Shown here: piece after piece, positions 7,594 to 16,570 of the stretch
Layout of the letters: each line of letters opens with the position of its first letter
Position numbering within the stretch: position 1 is the stretch's first letter
NCBI GenBank assembly: GCA_037445555.1
Contig: JBBIKG010000020.1
Coordinates: 6,729 to 70,728 of the forward strand
Direction: 5' to 3'
Source: JAAYJT01 sp037445555
GTDB lineage: Bacteria; Bacteroidota; Bacteroidia; Bacteroidales; JAAYJT01
DNA: 64,000 nucleotides
The notes under the pieces: generated by a model
Seen by the model: the letters and a program-made list of their open reading frames with translations, nothing else
Told to the model about the DNA's origin: nothing
Database searches by the model: none
Position numbers and translations under genes: made by a program

Positions 7594-8331
7594 ATGAAAA
7601 AACTTACCCGACATATTCCGAATATGTTGACCATGTTCAATCTACTGCTGGGAAGCGTGGCTGTGCTGTTTGCCTTTTCGGGACGGTATGAGCAGGTGGT
7701 ATGGCTGGTGGCGTTGGCGGCAGTGTTTGACTTTCTCGACGGCACAGCTGCCCGTTTACTGGATGCCCGCAGCGCCATCGGCAAGGAATTGGATTCGCTG
7801 GCAGATGTTGTATCGTTTGGCCTGGTACCTTCAGCCATAATGTATTCGATGCTGGCAGGTACTTCCCCGTTTACCCGAACCGCGGGTTCATTTCTTCATG
7901 TTTTTGCGTTACCTGCATTTTTAATGGTAGTTTGTTCGGCATTGAGATTGGCCAAGTTCAATACCGATCCCCAGCAGGTCGAAAACTTTAAAGGTTTGCC
8001 CACACCAGCCAATGCGCTGTTTGTTATCACTCTGCCTTTTATCTATCTGCAGGGTGCCGAGGGGTATGGCATTGCCGGCTTACTTGCTGGCGGGCTTTCC
8101 AACTATTGGGTGCTGCTGGCAATAACCTTGCTGCTCAGCATGCTGCTGGTTTCAAATCTGCCTTTGCTTGGGCTTAAAATCAAATCATTTTCATTGCAGC
8201 AGAACGCTCCTAAGCTACTACTACTTATGGTTGCAGGGCTATTGATACTGTTGCTTGGAGTCAGTGCCTCCCCCTTCCTCCTTCTGGCCTATTTTCTGAT
8301 TTCTTATCTGGCCCTTCGAAAAACTGCCTAG
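7594..8331 (+). CDS. pssA: CDP-diacylglycerol--serine O-phosphatidyltransferase
   Basis: An integral membrane enzyme of 245 residues that makes phosphatidylserine from CDP-diacylglycerol and L-serine, the precursor of phosphatidylethanolamine. The complete CDP-alcohol phosphatidyltransferase pattern is visible: D46, D49-G50, A53-R54, G63, D67 and D71 (DFLDGTAAR ... GKELDSLAD). About seven hydrophobic segments follow. The N-terminus MKKLTRHIPNMLTMFNLL is typical of the family. The stop codon overlaps the stop of the convergent hydrolase gene by four bases. Phosphatidylserine decarboxylase is not in the window. Confidence 0.93.
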   Translation: MKKLTRHIPNMLTMFNLLLGSVAVLFAFSGRYEQVVWLVALAAVFDFLDGTAARLLDARSAIGKELDSLADVVSFGLVPSAIMYSMLAGTSPFTRTAGSFLHVFALPAFLMVVCSALRLAKFNTDPQQVENFKGLPTPANALFVITLPFIYLQGAEGYGIAGLLAGGLSNYWVLLAITLLLSMLLVSNLPLLGLKIKSFSLQQNAPKLLLLMVAGLLILLLGVSASPFLLLAYFLISYLALRKTA

Positions 8332-9116
8332 TTTCCAAACACACACTCCTTACCTAGGAAGCTGCTGAAGAGGCGACAGAGTTCGTCAGGAGCATCGGCG
8401 TGCAGCCAGTGACTGGCATTGGCAATGGTGTGAATGTAGGCGTTCGGAAAATACTTAACAATCAGCTCTTCGTCGTCGTCGGTAATATATTCGGAACTTC
8501 CTCCGCGGATAAAAAGCACAGGGCCGGGAAAAGCTCCTTCTCCCGCAATTGCTGCGGTGATTTCATGGATATTATTTCTTAATCCGACCACATTCACTCT
8601 CCAAGAAAAGGTGCCATTGGCTGCCCGGTGCAGGTTTTTCAGAACCATCATGCGTATGCGTGAGCTGGCGATGTGTTTCTGCAAAATATTTTCGATCTCG
8701 TCGCGCGATTTTGTTACGGAGAGGTCGGCAGCAGACATGGAGTGCAGAATATCCTGGTGCACCTGGCTGTGGGTATAGCTCCGCGGGCTAATGTCAATCA
8801 CTACCAGTTTCCTGACCATGTATGGGTGTTCCAGGGCAAATGTCATGGCCACCTTACCGCCCATACTATGGCCTATCAGGTGGGCTTTTTCAAGGCTATG
8901 TTGGTGCATGAATTCAAGCAGGTCGCTGGCAAGCACCCTGTAGTTGAAATCGACGCTGTGGGGCGACTGTCCATGATTGCGCTGGTCGGGAACAAAGACC
9001 TCGAACTTTTCGGCCAGGCGCCTGGCATGGGTTACCCAGTTATCGCTGACACCGAAAAGTCCGTGCAGAATTATCACCGGGTCGCCTGTACCGTATTTTC
9101 TGTAAAAAAGCTTCAT
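8328..9116 (-). CDS. alpha/beta hydrolase, YbfF-type esterase
   Basis: A cytoplasmic serine hydrolase of 262 residues from the chosen start (MKLFYRKYGTGDPVIILHG). Visible are the oxyanion-hole HGLFG, DQRNHGQS, the nucleophile elbow GHSMGG and a late histidine in ASHWLHAD. This pattern is YbfF-like, a family of short-chain acyl-ester or acyl-CoA hydrolases of uncertain natural substrate. The open frame extends 39 codons upstream (to 9233), but that part overlaps pdxJ by over 80 bases and lacks family similarity, so the inner ATG is preferred. It follows pdxJ by 34 bases and is likely cotranscribed with it. Confidence 0.82.
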   Translation of the reverse strand: MKLFYRKYGTGDPVIILHGLFGVSDNWVTHARRLAEKFEVFVPDQRNHGQSPHSVDFNYRVLASDLLEFMHQHSLEKAHLIGHSMGGKVAMTFALEHPYMVRKLVVIDISPRSYTHSQVHQDILHSMSAADLSVTKSRDEIENILQKHIASSRIRMMVLKNLHRAANGTFSWRVNVVGLRNNIHEITAAIAGEGAFPGPVLFIRGGSSEYITDDDEELIVKYFPNAYIHTIANASHWLHADAPDELCRLFSSFLGKECVFGN

Positions 9117-9150
9117 GAAGTCGGCCTTGATTTGTATTGTAAGGTATTTG

Positions 9151-9867
9151 TCAGGGTTGAAGTCTGGCCAGGTATAATTGAACTGTGTTTTCCAGTCCAT
9201 AATAAAGGGCATCGCTAATGAGAGCATGGCCAATGGATACTTCGAGCAGGCCGGGAATATTTCGAGAAAAATAGGCGAGGTTTTCGAGGTTCAGGTCATG
9301 TCCGGCATTTAGGCCAAGTCCCGCATCGAGGGCTGCATTGGCGGCCACTATAAATGGGGCCAGAGCTTCGCAGGCATTCACCGGATAGTGGCTGGCATAC
9401 GGTTCGGTATACAGTTCCACGCGGTTGGCTCCGATTTTGGCTGCCTGGTAAATTATCGCCGGATCGGTTCCTACAAACAGCGAGGTTCGGATTCCGGCCT
9501 GCCTGAATTCGCTCAATACCTCTTCAAGAAAAACGGCATGCGAAAAAGTATCCCAGCCGGCATTTGAAGTGATGGCATCAGGAGGATCAGGTACAAGGGT
9601 GACCTGGTTGGGTTTTACCTCGAGCACCATCCGGATAAATTCGGGTGAGGGAAAGCCTTCGATGTTGAATTCGGTAGTAACCACTCTTTTCAACGCATAC
9701 ACATCACTTTTCCGGATGTGGCGTTCGTCGGGGCGTGGATGCACGGTAATTCCCTGCGCACCATACCGTTCGAGATCGATGGCTGCCCGGATTACATCCG
9801 GCGTATTGCCTCCGCGGGCATTACGGAGGGTGGCAATTTTGTTGATGTTAACACTGAGTCGTGTCAT
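9151..9867 (-). CDS. pdxJ: pyridoxine 5'-phosphate synthase
   Basis: A 238-residue enzyme that condenses deoxyxylulose 5-phosphate with aminoacetone phosphate to form pyridoxine 5'-phosphate, the last step of the DXP-dependent vitamin B6 pathway. Family blocks visible are LSVNINKIATLRNARGG, GITVHPRPDERHI, FNIEGFPS, VTLVPDPPDA, RVELYTEPYA and LNAGHDLN. The start at 9867 gives the usual family length; the longer frame to 10062 runs across the divergent promoter region and is not expected to be translated. In other species the ligand in this enzyme is a phosphate; the key His and Glu of the family appear present. Confidence 0.95.
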   Translation of the reverse strand: MTRLSVNINKIATLRNARGGNTPDVIRAAIDLERYGAQGITVHPRPDERHIRKSDVYALKRVVTTEFNIEGFPSPEFIRMVLEVKPNQVTLVPDPPDAITSNAGWDTFSHAVFLEEVLSEFRQAGIRTSLFVGTDPAIIYQAAKIGANRVELYTEPYASHYPVNACEALAPFIVAANAALDAGLGLNAGHDLNLENLAYFSRNIPGLLEVSIGHALISDALYYGLENTVQLYLARLQP

Positions 9868-9886
9868 GGGCAGGAATATGAAAGTG

Positions 9887-9894
9887 CAAAAATA
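9887..9894 (-). promoter_or_regulatory. Bacteroidota -7 element for pdxJ
   Basis: TATTTTTG on the minus strand, 19 bases before the chosen ATG. Its position supports the short pdxJ start over the longer open frame. Confidence 0.55.
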
Positions 9895-9957
9895 CAGATT
9901 CCGTGAGTTGGTTCCGGATTGCCCGGACGGTGTTTGAAACAAACTGCCAATAGTGCT

Positions 9958-9965
9958 TATCTTTG
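9958..9965 (+). promoter_or_regulatory. Bacteroidota -7 element for the CBS-domain gene and nadK
   Basis: TATCTTTG, divergent from the pdxJ element. It lies after the GTG at 9953, so that GTG cannot be the start if this promoter is used. Confidence 0.55.
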
Positions 9966-10006
9966 TGAGAAAAAAGGATACCCTCCAACGTATAAATACA
10001 GCGCAC

Positions 10007-10669
10007 TTGATAGCAAAAGACCTTGTTTCATCGGTAGTTGTCCCCCTGAAAACCTCCTCCACCGGCCTGGATGCCCTGAACTGGATGGACGAGTACAGGG
10101 TAAATCATATGCCCATTGTTAACAATCTGGATTTGCTTGGACTCCTAAGCGATGAGGATGTGTTTGCCATGAGCAGCTACGAGGAGCCAATCGGATCCCA
10201 CCCTTTATCGCTGAGAAAACCTTATGTGGAAGAGGGTCAGCATCTGTTTGACATCTTCCGGATTATGTCAGAACAATCGCTTACCTTGATTCCGGTGCTT
10301 GACTACAAGAAACAGTATCTGGGGGTAATCACGCTCGAAGATCTTATGATGAAATTCGTACCCTTTGCTTCGCTCCGGGATCCCGGCGGGGTTATCGTTC
10401 TGGAGCGCAACATCAACGACTATTCGATGGCTGAAATAGCGCAAATCATCGAATCGAACGATGCGAAAATTCTGGCTTTTTTCGTTACCACCACCCCCGA
10501 CTCGACGAAAATCGACATTTCTATAAAAGTAAATCGCATTGACATCGGAGCCATTCTTCAAACGTTTAACCGCTACAATTACCTGATAAAAGCCTCCTTT
10601 AGCGAAGACTCAAATTCAGACACGCTGAAAGAGCGTTACGATCTTCTGATGACCTATCTTAACTTATAG
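10007..10669 (+). CDS. CBS-domain pair protein with C-terminal ACT-like domain
   Basis: Two CBS motifs span about residues 1-120 (HMPIVNNLDLLGLLSDEDV; LTLIPVLDYKKQYLGVI). An ACT-like region (about 128-205) follows, with alternating strands and helices. CBS pairs commonly bind adenosine nucleotides, so this is probably a small nucleotide-sensing regulator. The chosen start is the TTG at 10007 (220 residues), because a -7 element at 9958-9965 would begin transcription after the GTG at 9953 and because family members begin IAKDLV or similar right here. It lies 26 bases before nadK and probably shares its transcript. No catalytic motif is seen and the partner is unknown. Confidence 0.75.
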   Translation: MIAKDLVSSVVVPLKTSSTGLDALNWMDEYRVNHMPIVNNLDLLGLLSDEDVFAMSSYEEPIGSHPLSLRKPYVEEGQHLFDIFRIMSEQSLTLIPVLDYKKQYLGVITLEDLMMKFVPFASLRDPGGVIVLERNINDYSMAEIAQIIESNDAKILAFFVTTTPDSTKIDISIKVNRIDIGAILQTFNRYNYLIKASFSEDSNSDTLKERYDLLMTYLNL

Positions 10670-10695
10670 TTTGTCAACCAGCTTGCTCCCCACCT

Positions 10696-11574
10696 ATGAA
10701 AACAGCCATTTACGGAAAGACCCTTTTGCCCGACTCTCTTTCCTATATCCAGGAACTGATTGACACGCTCGTCGCAGGGAATATTCATCCTGTGATCTAC
10801 GAGCCGTTTTTCCGCACCCTTTCGCATTCCCTGACGCTGCCTGTCACGCCTTCATTTTTCAACGACACCACTCCTCTGCCTGACGATATTGATTTTCTGG
10901 TGAGTATCGGAGGCGATGGCACCCTGCTCGACACCCTGATTCATGTGGGCGGGTCAGGCATTCCGGTGCTGGGTATCAACCTGGGAAGAATGGGATTCTT
11001 GTCAAACATTTCAAAAACTGAAATCGGCCCGGCCATCCGGCATATTCTTGAAGGAAATTATTCCATTGATGCCCGCAGCCTGATAAGTCTTGAGGCTCCT
11101 CAGGAAATTTTCGGACATATGAATTATGCGCTTAATGAGCTGACAATAAACAAAAAAGACACTTCGAGCATGATACAGGTGCATGTGTGGGTGGATGACA
11201 CCTTTCTGCACTCATACTGGGCAGACGGACTCATTGTATCTACTCCCACAGGATCAACTGCCTATTCGCTTTCGTGCAACGGTCCAATCATCGCACCCGA
11301 TTCTGCCGCCTTTGTCATTACCCCCATAGCCACACACAATTTAACCGTCCGTCCTGTCGTTATCCCTGACACCAGTAGCATCAGCATCAGGGTCGAAGGG
11401 AGGGCAAGCCAGTTTTTAGTCAGTCTCGATTCGCGTTCGGCTGTCGTAACCCCCGAAACCCGGTTGCTGATCAGGAAGGCGGCTTTCAAGGTGAACCTGC
11501 TCCAGCTCAAGGGCCAGAATTTTTTCAGAACATTGCGCGAAAAGCTGAGCTGGGGGACCGACATAAGGAATTGA
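10696..11574 (+). CDS. nadK: NAD kinase
   Basis: A 292-residue cytoplasmic kinase that phosphorylates NAD to NADP. It carries the family GGDGT motif (72-76) and LGINLGRMGFLS, then the NE/D-containing ALNELTI and the glycine-rich TPTGSTAYSLSCNGPI that closes the active site. It is complete and close to the usual family length. It shares an operon with the upstream CBS protein; nucleotide sensing by the CBS pair next to an NAD kinase is suggestive, but no link is shown. Confidence 0.95.
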   Translation: MKTAIYGKTLLPDSLSYIQELIDTLVAGNIHPVIYEPFFRTLSHSLTLPVTPSFFNDTTPLPDDIDFLVSIGGDGTLLDTLIHVGGSGIPVLGINLGRMGFLSNISKTEIGPAIRHILEGNYSIDARSLISLEAPQEIFGHMNYALNELTINKKDTSSMIQVHVWVDDTFLHSYWADGLIVSTPTGSTAYSLSCNGPIIAPDSAAFVITPIATHNLTVRPVVIPDTSSISIRVEGRASQFLVSLDSRSAVVTPETRLLIRKAAFKVNLLQLKGQNFFRTLREKLSWGTDIRN

Positions 11575-11610
11575 GCAAACCCTGAAGGCCGTATGTTAAC
11601 AGAAAAATAC

Positions 11611-11618
11611 TAATTTTG
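11611..11618 (+). promoter_or_regulatory. Bacteroidota -7 element for the DUF6089 gene
   Basis: TAATTTTG, with only 11 bases between its last base and the ATG at 11630. The transcript would be nearly leaderless. Confidence 0.55.
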
Positions 11619-11629
11619 CGGCCTTGTTC

Positions 11630-12415
11630 ATGAAAAAGACACTGATATTTATTGTGTTGCTGCTTGGTGCGGCAACCGTTTTAGTCGCGCAGCGCTCAGA
11701 GTTGGGTGTATTTGGCGGCGTATCTTATTACAACGGCGAGCTGAATCCCAACAAGCCCTTCCTTCTATCGAAACCAGCCTACGGACTGGTGTACAGATAT
11801 AATCTGAATACCCGCCTGGCGTTGAGACTCAACCTGCTGGAAGGGACGCTCCAGGGGAATGGCAGCAATGCATTCATCCCGGTTATTGCTTCCGAAAGCT
11901 TCATGACAAAGATCGATGAGCTTTCGGTGCAGATGGAATTCAATTATTTTAAATACTTTACTGGCAGCAAGCTATCGTTTGCTTCACCGTATGTCTTTGC
12001 CGGGTATGGCATCTTTATGTTTGATCCCACCATTGACAGGCCTGACCCGCTTAACGAGTTTCCTTTTGTATGGAGATCGCAGTGGGAAAGCGCCGAAGGA
12101 GGAACCCGCAAAAAATTTGCAAGCGCTATTCCTTTTGGCATTGGGTTTAAATACAGCGTATCCCATCTGATCAGTCTTAGTGCTGAATGGGGCATGCGCA
12201 AAACATTTACTCTGCTTCGCAATACAAAAGGCTACAATCACAATACTGCCGACTATATTGACGACATACATGTCTTGCGTGATGAAGGCAGTGAGATTCA
12301 GCGCGGAAACCCGAACGACAACGACTGGTACAGTTTTGCCGGCGCCATGATCACCGTCAAGCTGATACCCCGCAAACGCGCCGACTGCTCAGAAAGCCAT
12401 AAAATCAAACTTTAA
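11630..12415 (+). CDS. DUF6089 family outer-membrane beta-barrel-like protein
   Basis: The protein has 261 residues, a signal peptide (MKKTLIFIVLLLGAATVLVAQ) and the family start SELGVFGGVSYYNGELNP. Alternating hydrophobic strands and glycines suggest a small outer-membrane barrel (YVFAGYGIFMF, IPFGIGFKYS). Its function is not known. In Bacteroidota this family is usually found just before uppS and bamA, as here, which suggests a role in envelope assembly. The ATG at 11630 is preferred over the TTG at 11624 because it starts a normal signal peptide. Confidence 0.8.
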   Translation: MKKTLIFIVLLLGAATVLVAQRSELGVFGGVSYYNGELNPNKPFLLSKPAYGLVYRYNLNTRLALRLNLLEGTLQGNGSNAFIPVIASESFMTKIDELSVQMEFNYFKYFTGSKLSFASPYVFAGYGIFMFDPTIDRPDPLNEFPFVWRSQWESAEGGTRKKFASAIPFGIGFKYSVSHLISLSAEWGMRKTFTLLRNTKGYNHNTADYIDDIHVLRDEGSEIQRGNPNDNDWYSFAGAMITVKLIPRKRADCSESHKIKL

Positions 12416-12474
12416 CAATCCTTAACAGTTTGCCTATCAATGCGTCCCGAATTTCTCTGTTATTTTGACTGGTA

Positions 12475-13233
12475 ATGACTACGAACCTGAAAGAACAAGT
12501 CGATTCCAACAAACTTCCCTCGCACATTGCCATAATCATGGATGGCAACGGGCGCTGGGCGAAGATGCGCGGACAGCAAAGAGTTTTCGGACACGAGCAG
12601 GGTGTGGTGTCAGTGAGGGAAACCTCTGAGGCGGCTGCCGAACTTGGCATAAAATACCTGACGCTCTATGCATTCTCGACCGAGAACTGGAACCGCCCGT
12701 CTGACGAGATTGATGCGCTGATGGAACTGCTGGTTCATACCATCAAAGGCGAAACCCGGACACTGATGGATAACAACATCAGGCTGGGTGCGATCGGCGA
12801 CCTGAACCGGCTGAAACAGCCCTGTTATCAGGCACTACAGGACGCCATTGAGGAAACCTCTGTCAATACAGGAATGAATCTGCTGCTGGCGTTGAGCTAC
12901 AGCGGCCGGTGGGAACTGAAACAAGCCATGAAAAAGATCGCCGAAAAAGTGGAAACGGGATTGATTCAGCCATCGGATATTGACGAAAATCTTATCTCTC
13001 AGTATCTAACCACTACCGGTATACCTGATCCGGAATTGCTTATCCGTACCAGCGGCGAATACAGGATCAGCAATTTTTTACTGTGGCAGTGTGCTTACAC
13101 CGAAATGTATTTTACACCTGCCCTATGGCCCGATTTCAGAAAAAATCATCTTTACGAGGCCATCATCAACTACCAGGCTCGCGAAAGACGGTTTGGAAAA
13201 ATCATTGATCAACCTAACAATAGTACACCATAA
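12475..13233 (+). CDS. uppS: isoprenyl transferase (undecaprenyl diphosphate synthase)
   Basis: A 252-residue cis-prenyltransferase that extends farnesyl diphosphate with isopentenyl diphosphate units to make the undecaprenyl carrier for peptidoglycan and O-antigen. It shows HIAIIMDGNGRWA (D23 catalytic), LTLYAFSTENW and the C-terminal PDPELLIRTSGEYRISNF with the FLLWQCAYTEMYF block. Length is normal. Its stop codon overlaps the ATG of bamA by one base (TAATG), a sign of coupled translation. A weak -7-like TATTTTG lies immediately upstream. Confidence 0.96.
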   Translation: MTTNLKEQVDSNKLPSHIAIIMDGNGRWAKMRGQQRVFGHEQGVVSVRETSEAAAELGIKYLTLYAFSTENWNRPSDEIDALMELLVHTIKGETRTLMDNNIRLGAIGDLNRLKQPCYQALQDAIEETSVNTGMNLLLALSYSGRWELKQAMKKIAEKVETGLIQPSDIDENLISQYLTTTGIPDPELLIRTSGEYRISNFLLWQCAYTEMYFTPALWPDFRKNHLYEAIINYQARERRFGKIIDQPNNSTP

Positions 13234-15866
13234 TGACCCGGAGACATTCATTGTCAATTCTCTTCGTATTGCTGTGGCTGCTGCCGGCTATCGTTTCAGG
13301 CCAGCCGACAACAGTTGCTGAACAGTCGCAGATCAATTTTGCCAAGCCTGCACGGTATACCATTGGAGGGATCAACGTAAGAGGTACCGAGTTCCTGGAC
13401 CAAAGCATCATCATTGCTCTGTCGGGGTTGACGGTAGGTGATGCCATAGAGGTGCCAAGCGACGCTACCCGCGATGCCATCCAAAAGCTTTGGGAACAAG
13501 GCCTCTTTGAAAATATTCGGCTCGAAGCCTCCGCTATCGAGGGGGAAATCATCTACCTCGACATCATTGTCACCGAACGTCCGCGGCTCTCAAAAATCAC
13601 TTTCAAGGGAATCCGGAAAACCGAAAGCGACGATCTCAAGGAAAAAATCAGGGTGGTGTCGGGCGATGTGGTTACCGACAATGTGCTGATGCGCTCTACC
13701 AATATTATTGAGAAACACTTCAGCGACAAAGGCTTTCTGAACACCGAAGTCGAAATCATTCAAAATCGCGATGCCTCGTCGGTCAACAACGTTGAGCTCC
13801 TCTTCGTCGTCAACAAAAATGAAAGGGTGAGGATCGAGAACCTGAGCGTGACAGGAAATGTCGCCCTGAACGAAGACAGGGTGAAGCGGCAACTTAAAAA
13901 AACCAAAGAGGTTGGCGTTATAAAACCATTCGACAGCACGCTGCCAATGCTGAAAAACGTCGGTAAATCGCTGCTGAAGCTCGACATAGTGGAGGCGGGC
14001 AATCATATTGTCGATGCGGTGACTGAAGATATCAGGCCACGGATTTTTAAAACCTCCAAGCTCATTGAGGCTGATTTCAGGGAGGATAAAGAAAAGCTTA
14101 TCAAGAAATACAACGAGCTGGGATATCGTGATGCCCGGATAATAAGCGACTCGGTGTATCGAAGTGGTTCGCGATATGTTGGCATACATCTCGTCATCGA
14201 CGAAGGCCCCAAATATTATTTCCGAAACATCACCTGGGTTGGAAACACCAAATATACCTCCGAGCAACTGAGTGCCGTGCTGGGTATTGAAAAAGGCAAT
14301 GTATATAACCAGAAAACGCTCGACACTCACCTGAGCTACAATCCCAATGGCATGGATGTCAGCAGCCTGTATCTTGATGATGGATATCTGTTTTTCAGAG
14401 TTACTCCGGTCGAGGTGTTGATCGAAAATGACTCGATTGACATGGAGTTCAGGATATATGAAGGCAAGCAGGCCACCATTAACCAGGTGAGTGTGAAAGG
14501 CAACACCCGTACCAACGATCATGTGGTGATCAGGGAGCTTCGCACGCAGCCCGGGCAGCTGTTTAACCGTACGGATATTATCCGATCTACGCGCGATCTG
14601 GCACAACTTCGATATTTCAATGCCGAAAAGATCAATCCCGTTCCTACACCTAACCCGAATGACGGCACAGTTGACATTACCTATGAGGTGGAAGAAACAT
14701 CATCGGACCAGATTGAGCTTTCGGGCGGATGGGGATATGGTCGTGTTATCGGTACGCTTGGGGTATCATTTAATAATTTCTCCACCCGGGATCTGTTCAA
14801 GAAAAACGCCTGGAGGCCGGTGCCTACCGGCGATGGCCAGAAGCTGAGTGTGCGCCTTCAGAGCTATGGCACAGGTTATGTAAGCTGGAGTGCGTCATTC
14901 ACCGAGCCATGGCTGGGAGGTAAAAAACCAAACTCGCTAAGCGTATCATATTTTCATTCCATGTTCAGCAACGGTTATCCGCGCAGCAGCGCCCTTTACG
15001 GGCACCTGAAAATCGACGGAGCCTCGGTGTCGTTGGGTAGGCGTCTTGCCTGGCCCGACGACTATTTTATGCTGGTGCAAAACATCGGTTATCAAAGATA
15101 TTCGCTGCAGAACTGGCCCAAGATTTTTTCATGGGGTACGGGATACGGAAACTATAACAGCGTTTCCTACGGCATCACCTTTGGCCGAAAATCTGTCGAC
15201 CAGCCCATCTATCCTAGAGGCGGGTCGGATGTGACACTTACTGTCAACCTTACACCGCCCTACAGCCTATTCTCTGGCAAGAATTACAAAAACATGGGCT
15301 CGGAACAGAAATACAAATGGCTGGAGCACCATAAATGGAACTTTAATGCTGCCTATTATCAGTCCATCATACAAAACCTTGTGTTCAGTGTCAGGTTTAA
15401 ATATGGTTTTATCGGATATTACAACCGCGACATCGGTGCCACTCCTTTTGGCCGGTTCTTTTTAGGAGGCGATGGTCTGTCGGGCAATTATAACTACGAC
15501 GGACGGGAGCTGATTGCTTTCAGGGGCTATACCAACGAGTCACTCACCCCGCAGTATTACTACGACAAAAGCCTGGGAGGTACGATCTTCAACAAAAATA
15601 CCGTCGAGATCAGGTATCCGCTTTCCCTGAATCCCAATGCCACCATTTATGTGCTTGGCTTTGCCGAAGCCGGCGGCGCCTGGCTGAATTTCAAGGAATT
15701 TAAGCCCTTTGGGTTGAAACGGTCGGCGGGAATTGGTGTGCGGGTGTTTTTGCCCATGTTCGGGCTGCTCGGGCTCGACTGGGGTTATGGCTTTGATGCC
15801 GTTCCGGGTATTCCGGATGCCAACAAAGGCCAGTTCCACTTCTCTATCAACCAGTCAATTGATTAA
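13233..15866 (+). CDS. bamA: outer membrane protein assembly factor BamA
   Basis: An 877-residue Omp85 protein: signal peptide (about 1-23), five POTRA-like repeats (about 40-480; first IGGINVRGTEFLD, last INQVSVKGNTRTNDHV), then a 16-strand-type barrel to the end (GQFHFSINQSID). The late-barrel motif FRGYTNE corresponds to the conserved loop-6 VRGF element. It inserts beta-barrel proteins into the outer membrane. It is somewhat longer than proteobacterial BamA, as is common in Bacteroidota. The two Skp/OmpH genes follow directly, an arrangement that pairs the insertase with its periplasmic chaperones. Confidence 0.95.
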   Translation: MTRRHSLSILFVLLWLLPAIVSGQPTTVAEQSQINFAKPARYTIGGINVRGTEFLDQSIIIALSGLTVGDAIEVPSDATRDAIQKLWEQGLFENIRLEASAIEGEIIYLDIIVTERPRLSKITFKGIRKTESDDLKEKIRVVSGDVVTDNVLMRSTNIIEKHFSDKGFLNTEVEIIQNRDASSVNNVELLFVVNKNERVRIENLSVTGNVALNEDRVKRQLKKTKEVGVIKPFDSTLPMLKNVGKSLLKLDIVEAGNHIVDAVTEDIRPRIFKTSKLIEADFREDKEKLIKKYNELGYRDARIISDSVYRSGSRYVGIHLVIDEGPKYYFRNITWVGNTKYTSEQLSAVLGIEKGNVYNQKTLDTHLSYNPNGMDVSSLYLDDGYLFFRVTPVEVLIENDSIDMEFRIYEGKQATINQVSVKGNTRTNDHVVIRELRTQPGQLFNRTDIIRSTRDLAQLRYFNAEKINPVPTPNPNDGTVDITYEVEETSSDQIELSGGWGYGRVIGTLGVSFNNFSTRDLFKKNAWRPVPTGDGQKLSVRLQSYGTGYVSWSASFTEPWLGGKKPNSLSVSYFHSMFSNGYPRSSALYGHLKIDGASVSLGRRLAWPDDYFMLVQNIGYQRYSLQNWPKIFSWGTGYGNYNSVSYGITFGRKSVDQPIYPRGGSDVTLTVNLTPPYSLFSGKNYKNMGSEQKYKWLEHHKWNFNAAYYQSIIQNLVFSVRFKYGFIGYYNRDIGATPFGRFFLGGDGLSGNYNYDGRELIAFRGYTNESLTPQYYYDKSLGGTIFNKNTVEIRYPLSLNPNATIYVLGFAEAGGAWLNFKEFKPFGLKRSAGIGVRVFLPMFGLLGLDWGYGFDAVPGIPDANKGQFHFSINQSID

Positions 15867-15955
15867 CAGACATTTAAACTTATCAGAAATTCTTGGCAGG
15901 GAATTTGTAATACATCTGCCTGAACAAATAGCAACCAATACGCGGAGGAATAACC

Positions 15956-16498
15956 ATGAGCCATCCATCAAAAATTTCACGCCCCCTAAGTGTCCTGGCC
16001 CTTTTCGGAGTTCTGATATTTTCAGGATTCAGCGTCGGCGCTCAGAAATTTGCCTATGTCGACACACAATACATCCTTGAGCATATACCCGAGTACAACA
16101 GTGCCCAGTCAACGCTCGACAACCTGACCATACAATGGCAAAAGGAGATTGAAACCCGTTTTTCGGAAATTGATCGCCTCTATAAAAAATACCAGGCTGA
16201 GTCGATGCTGCTTCCCGAGGAGATGAAACGCAAACGTGAGGAAGAAATCATCACCAGGGAAAAGGAAGTGAAAGACCTACAGCAAAAACGGTTTGGAAAA
16301 GACGGCGATCTGTTCAAGAAACGTGAAGAGCTGATCAAACCCATCCAGGAAAAAATCTTTACCGCCATTCAGGATATTGCCACCCAGGGCGGATATGCCA
16401 TTATCTTTGATAAATCGGGCAGCCTTTCGATGGTTTTCACCAACCCCAAGTTCGACCTGAGCGAAGAAGTGCTATCCAAAATGGGTTACAGCTATTAA
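15956..16498 (+). CDS. OmpH/Skp family periplasmic chaperone (first copy)
   Basis: A signal peptide ending near residue 30 (FSGFSVGAQ) precedes KFAYVDTQYILEHIPEY, the family start. A long charged helical region (about 60-125) forms the coiled-coil arms of the Skp trimer, and a short strand-forming tail follows. A strong Shine-Dalgarno-like GGAGGA lies 6 bases upstream of the ATG, unusual in this phylum. It lies 89 bases after bamA and would carry unfolded outer-membrane proteins to it. The family is easy to recognise by the N- and C-terminal blocks; the coiled coil itself is not diagnostic. Confidence 0.88.
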   Translation: MSHPSKISRPLSVLALFGVLIFSGFSVGAQKFAYVDTQYILEHIPEYNSAQSTLDNLTIQWQKEIETRFSEIDRLYKKYQAESMLLPEEMKRKREEEIITREKEVKDLQQKRFGKDGDLFKKREELIKPIQEKIFTAIQDIATQGGYAIIFDKSGSLSMVFTNPKFDLSEEVLSKMGYSY

Positions 16499-16516
16499 TC
16501 ATTTCACTATATTTTA

Positions 16517-16524
16517 TATTTTTG
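16517..16524 (+). promoter_or_regulatory. Bacteroidota -7 element for the second skp gene
   Basis: TATTTTTG, 46 bases before the ATG of the second OmpH/Skp gene. It would allow separate expression of this copy. Confidence 0.5.
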
Positions 16525-16570
16525 CGCTCTTAATCTGATAAACCATTAAAAACCAGTTATTAATAAAAAC

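Noticed and set aside
8328..9116. Alpha/beta hydrolase as the missing MenH
   Set aside because: Its motifs (HGLFG, DQRNHGQS, GHSMGG) match YbfF-type esterases better, and it is linked to pdxJ, not the men genes.
13590..14606. 338-residue open frame opposite bamA
   Set aside because: It is antisense to clear POTRA-encoding sequence, with no recognisable motif; a shadow of the real gene.
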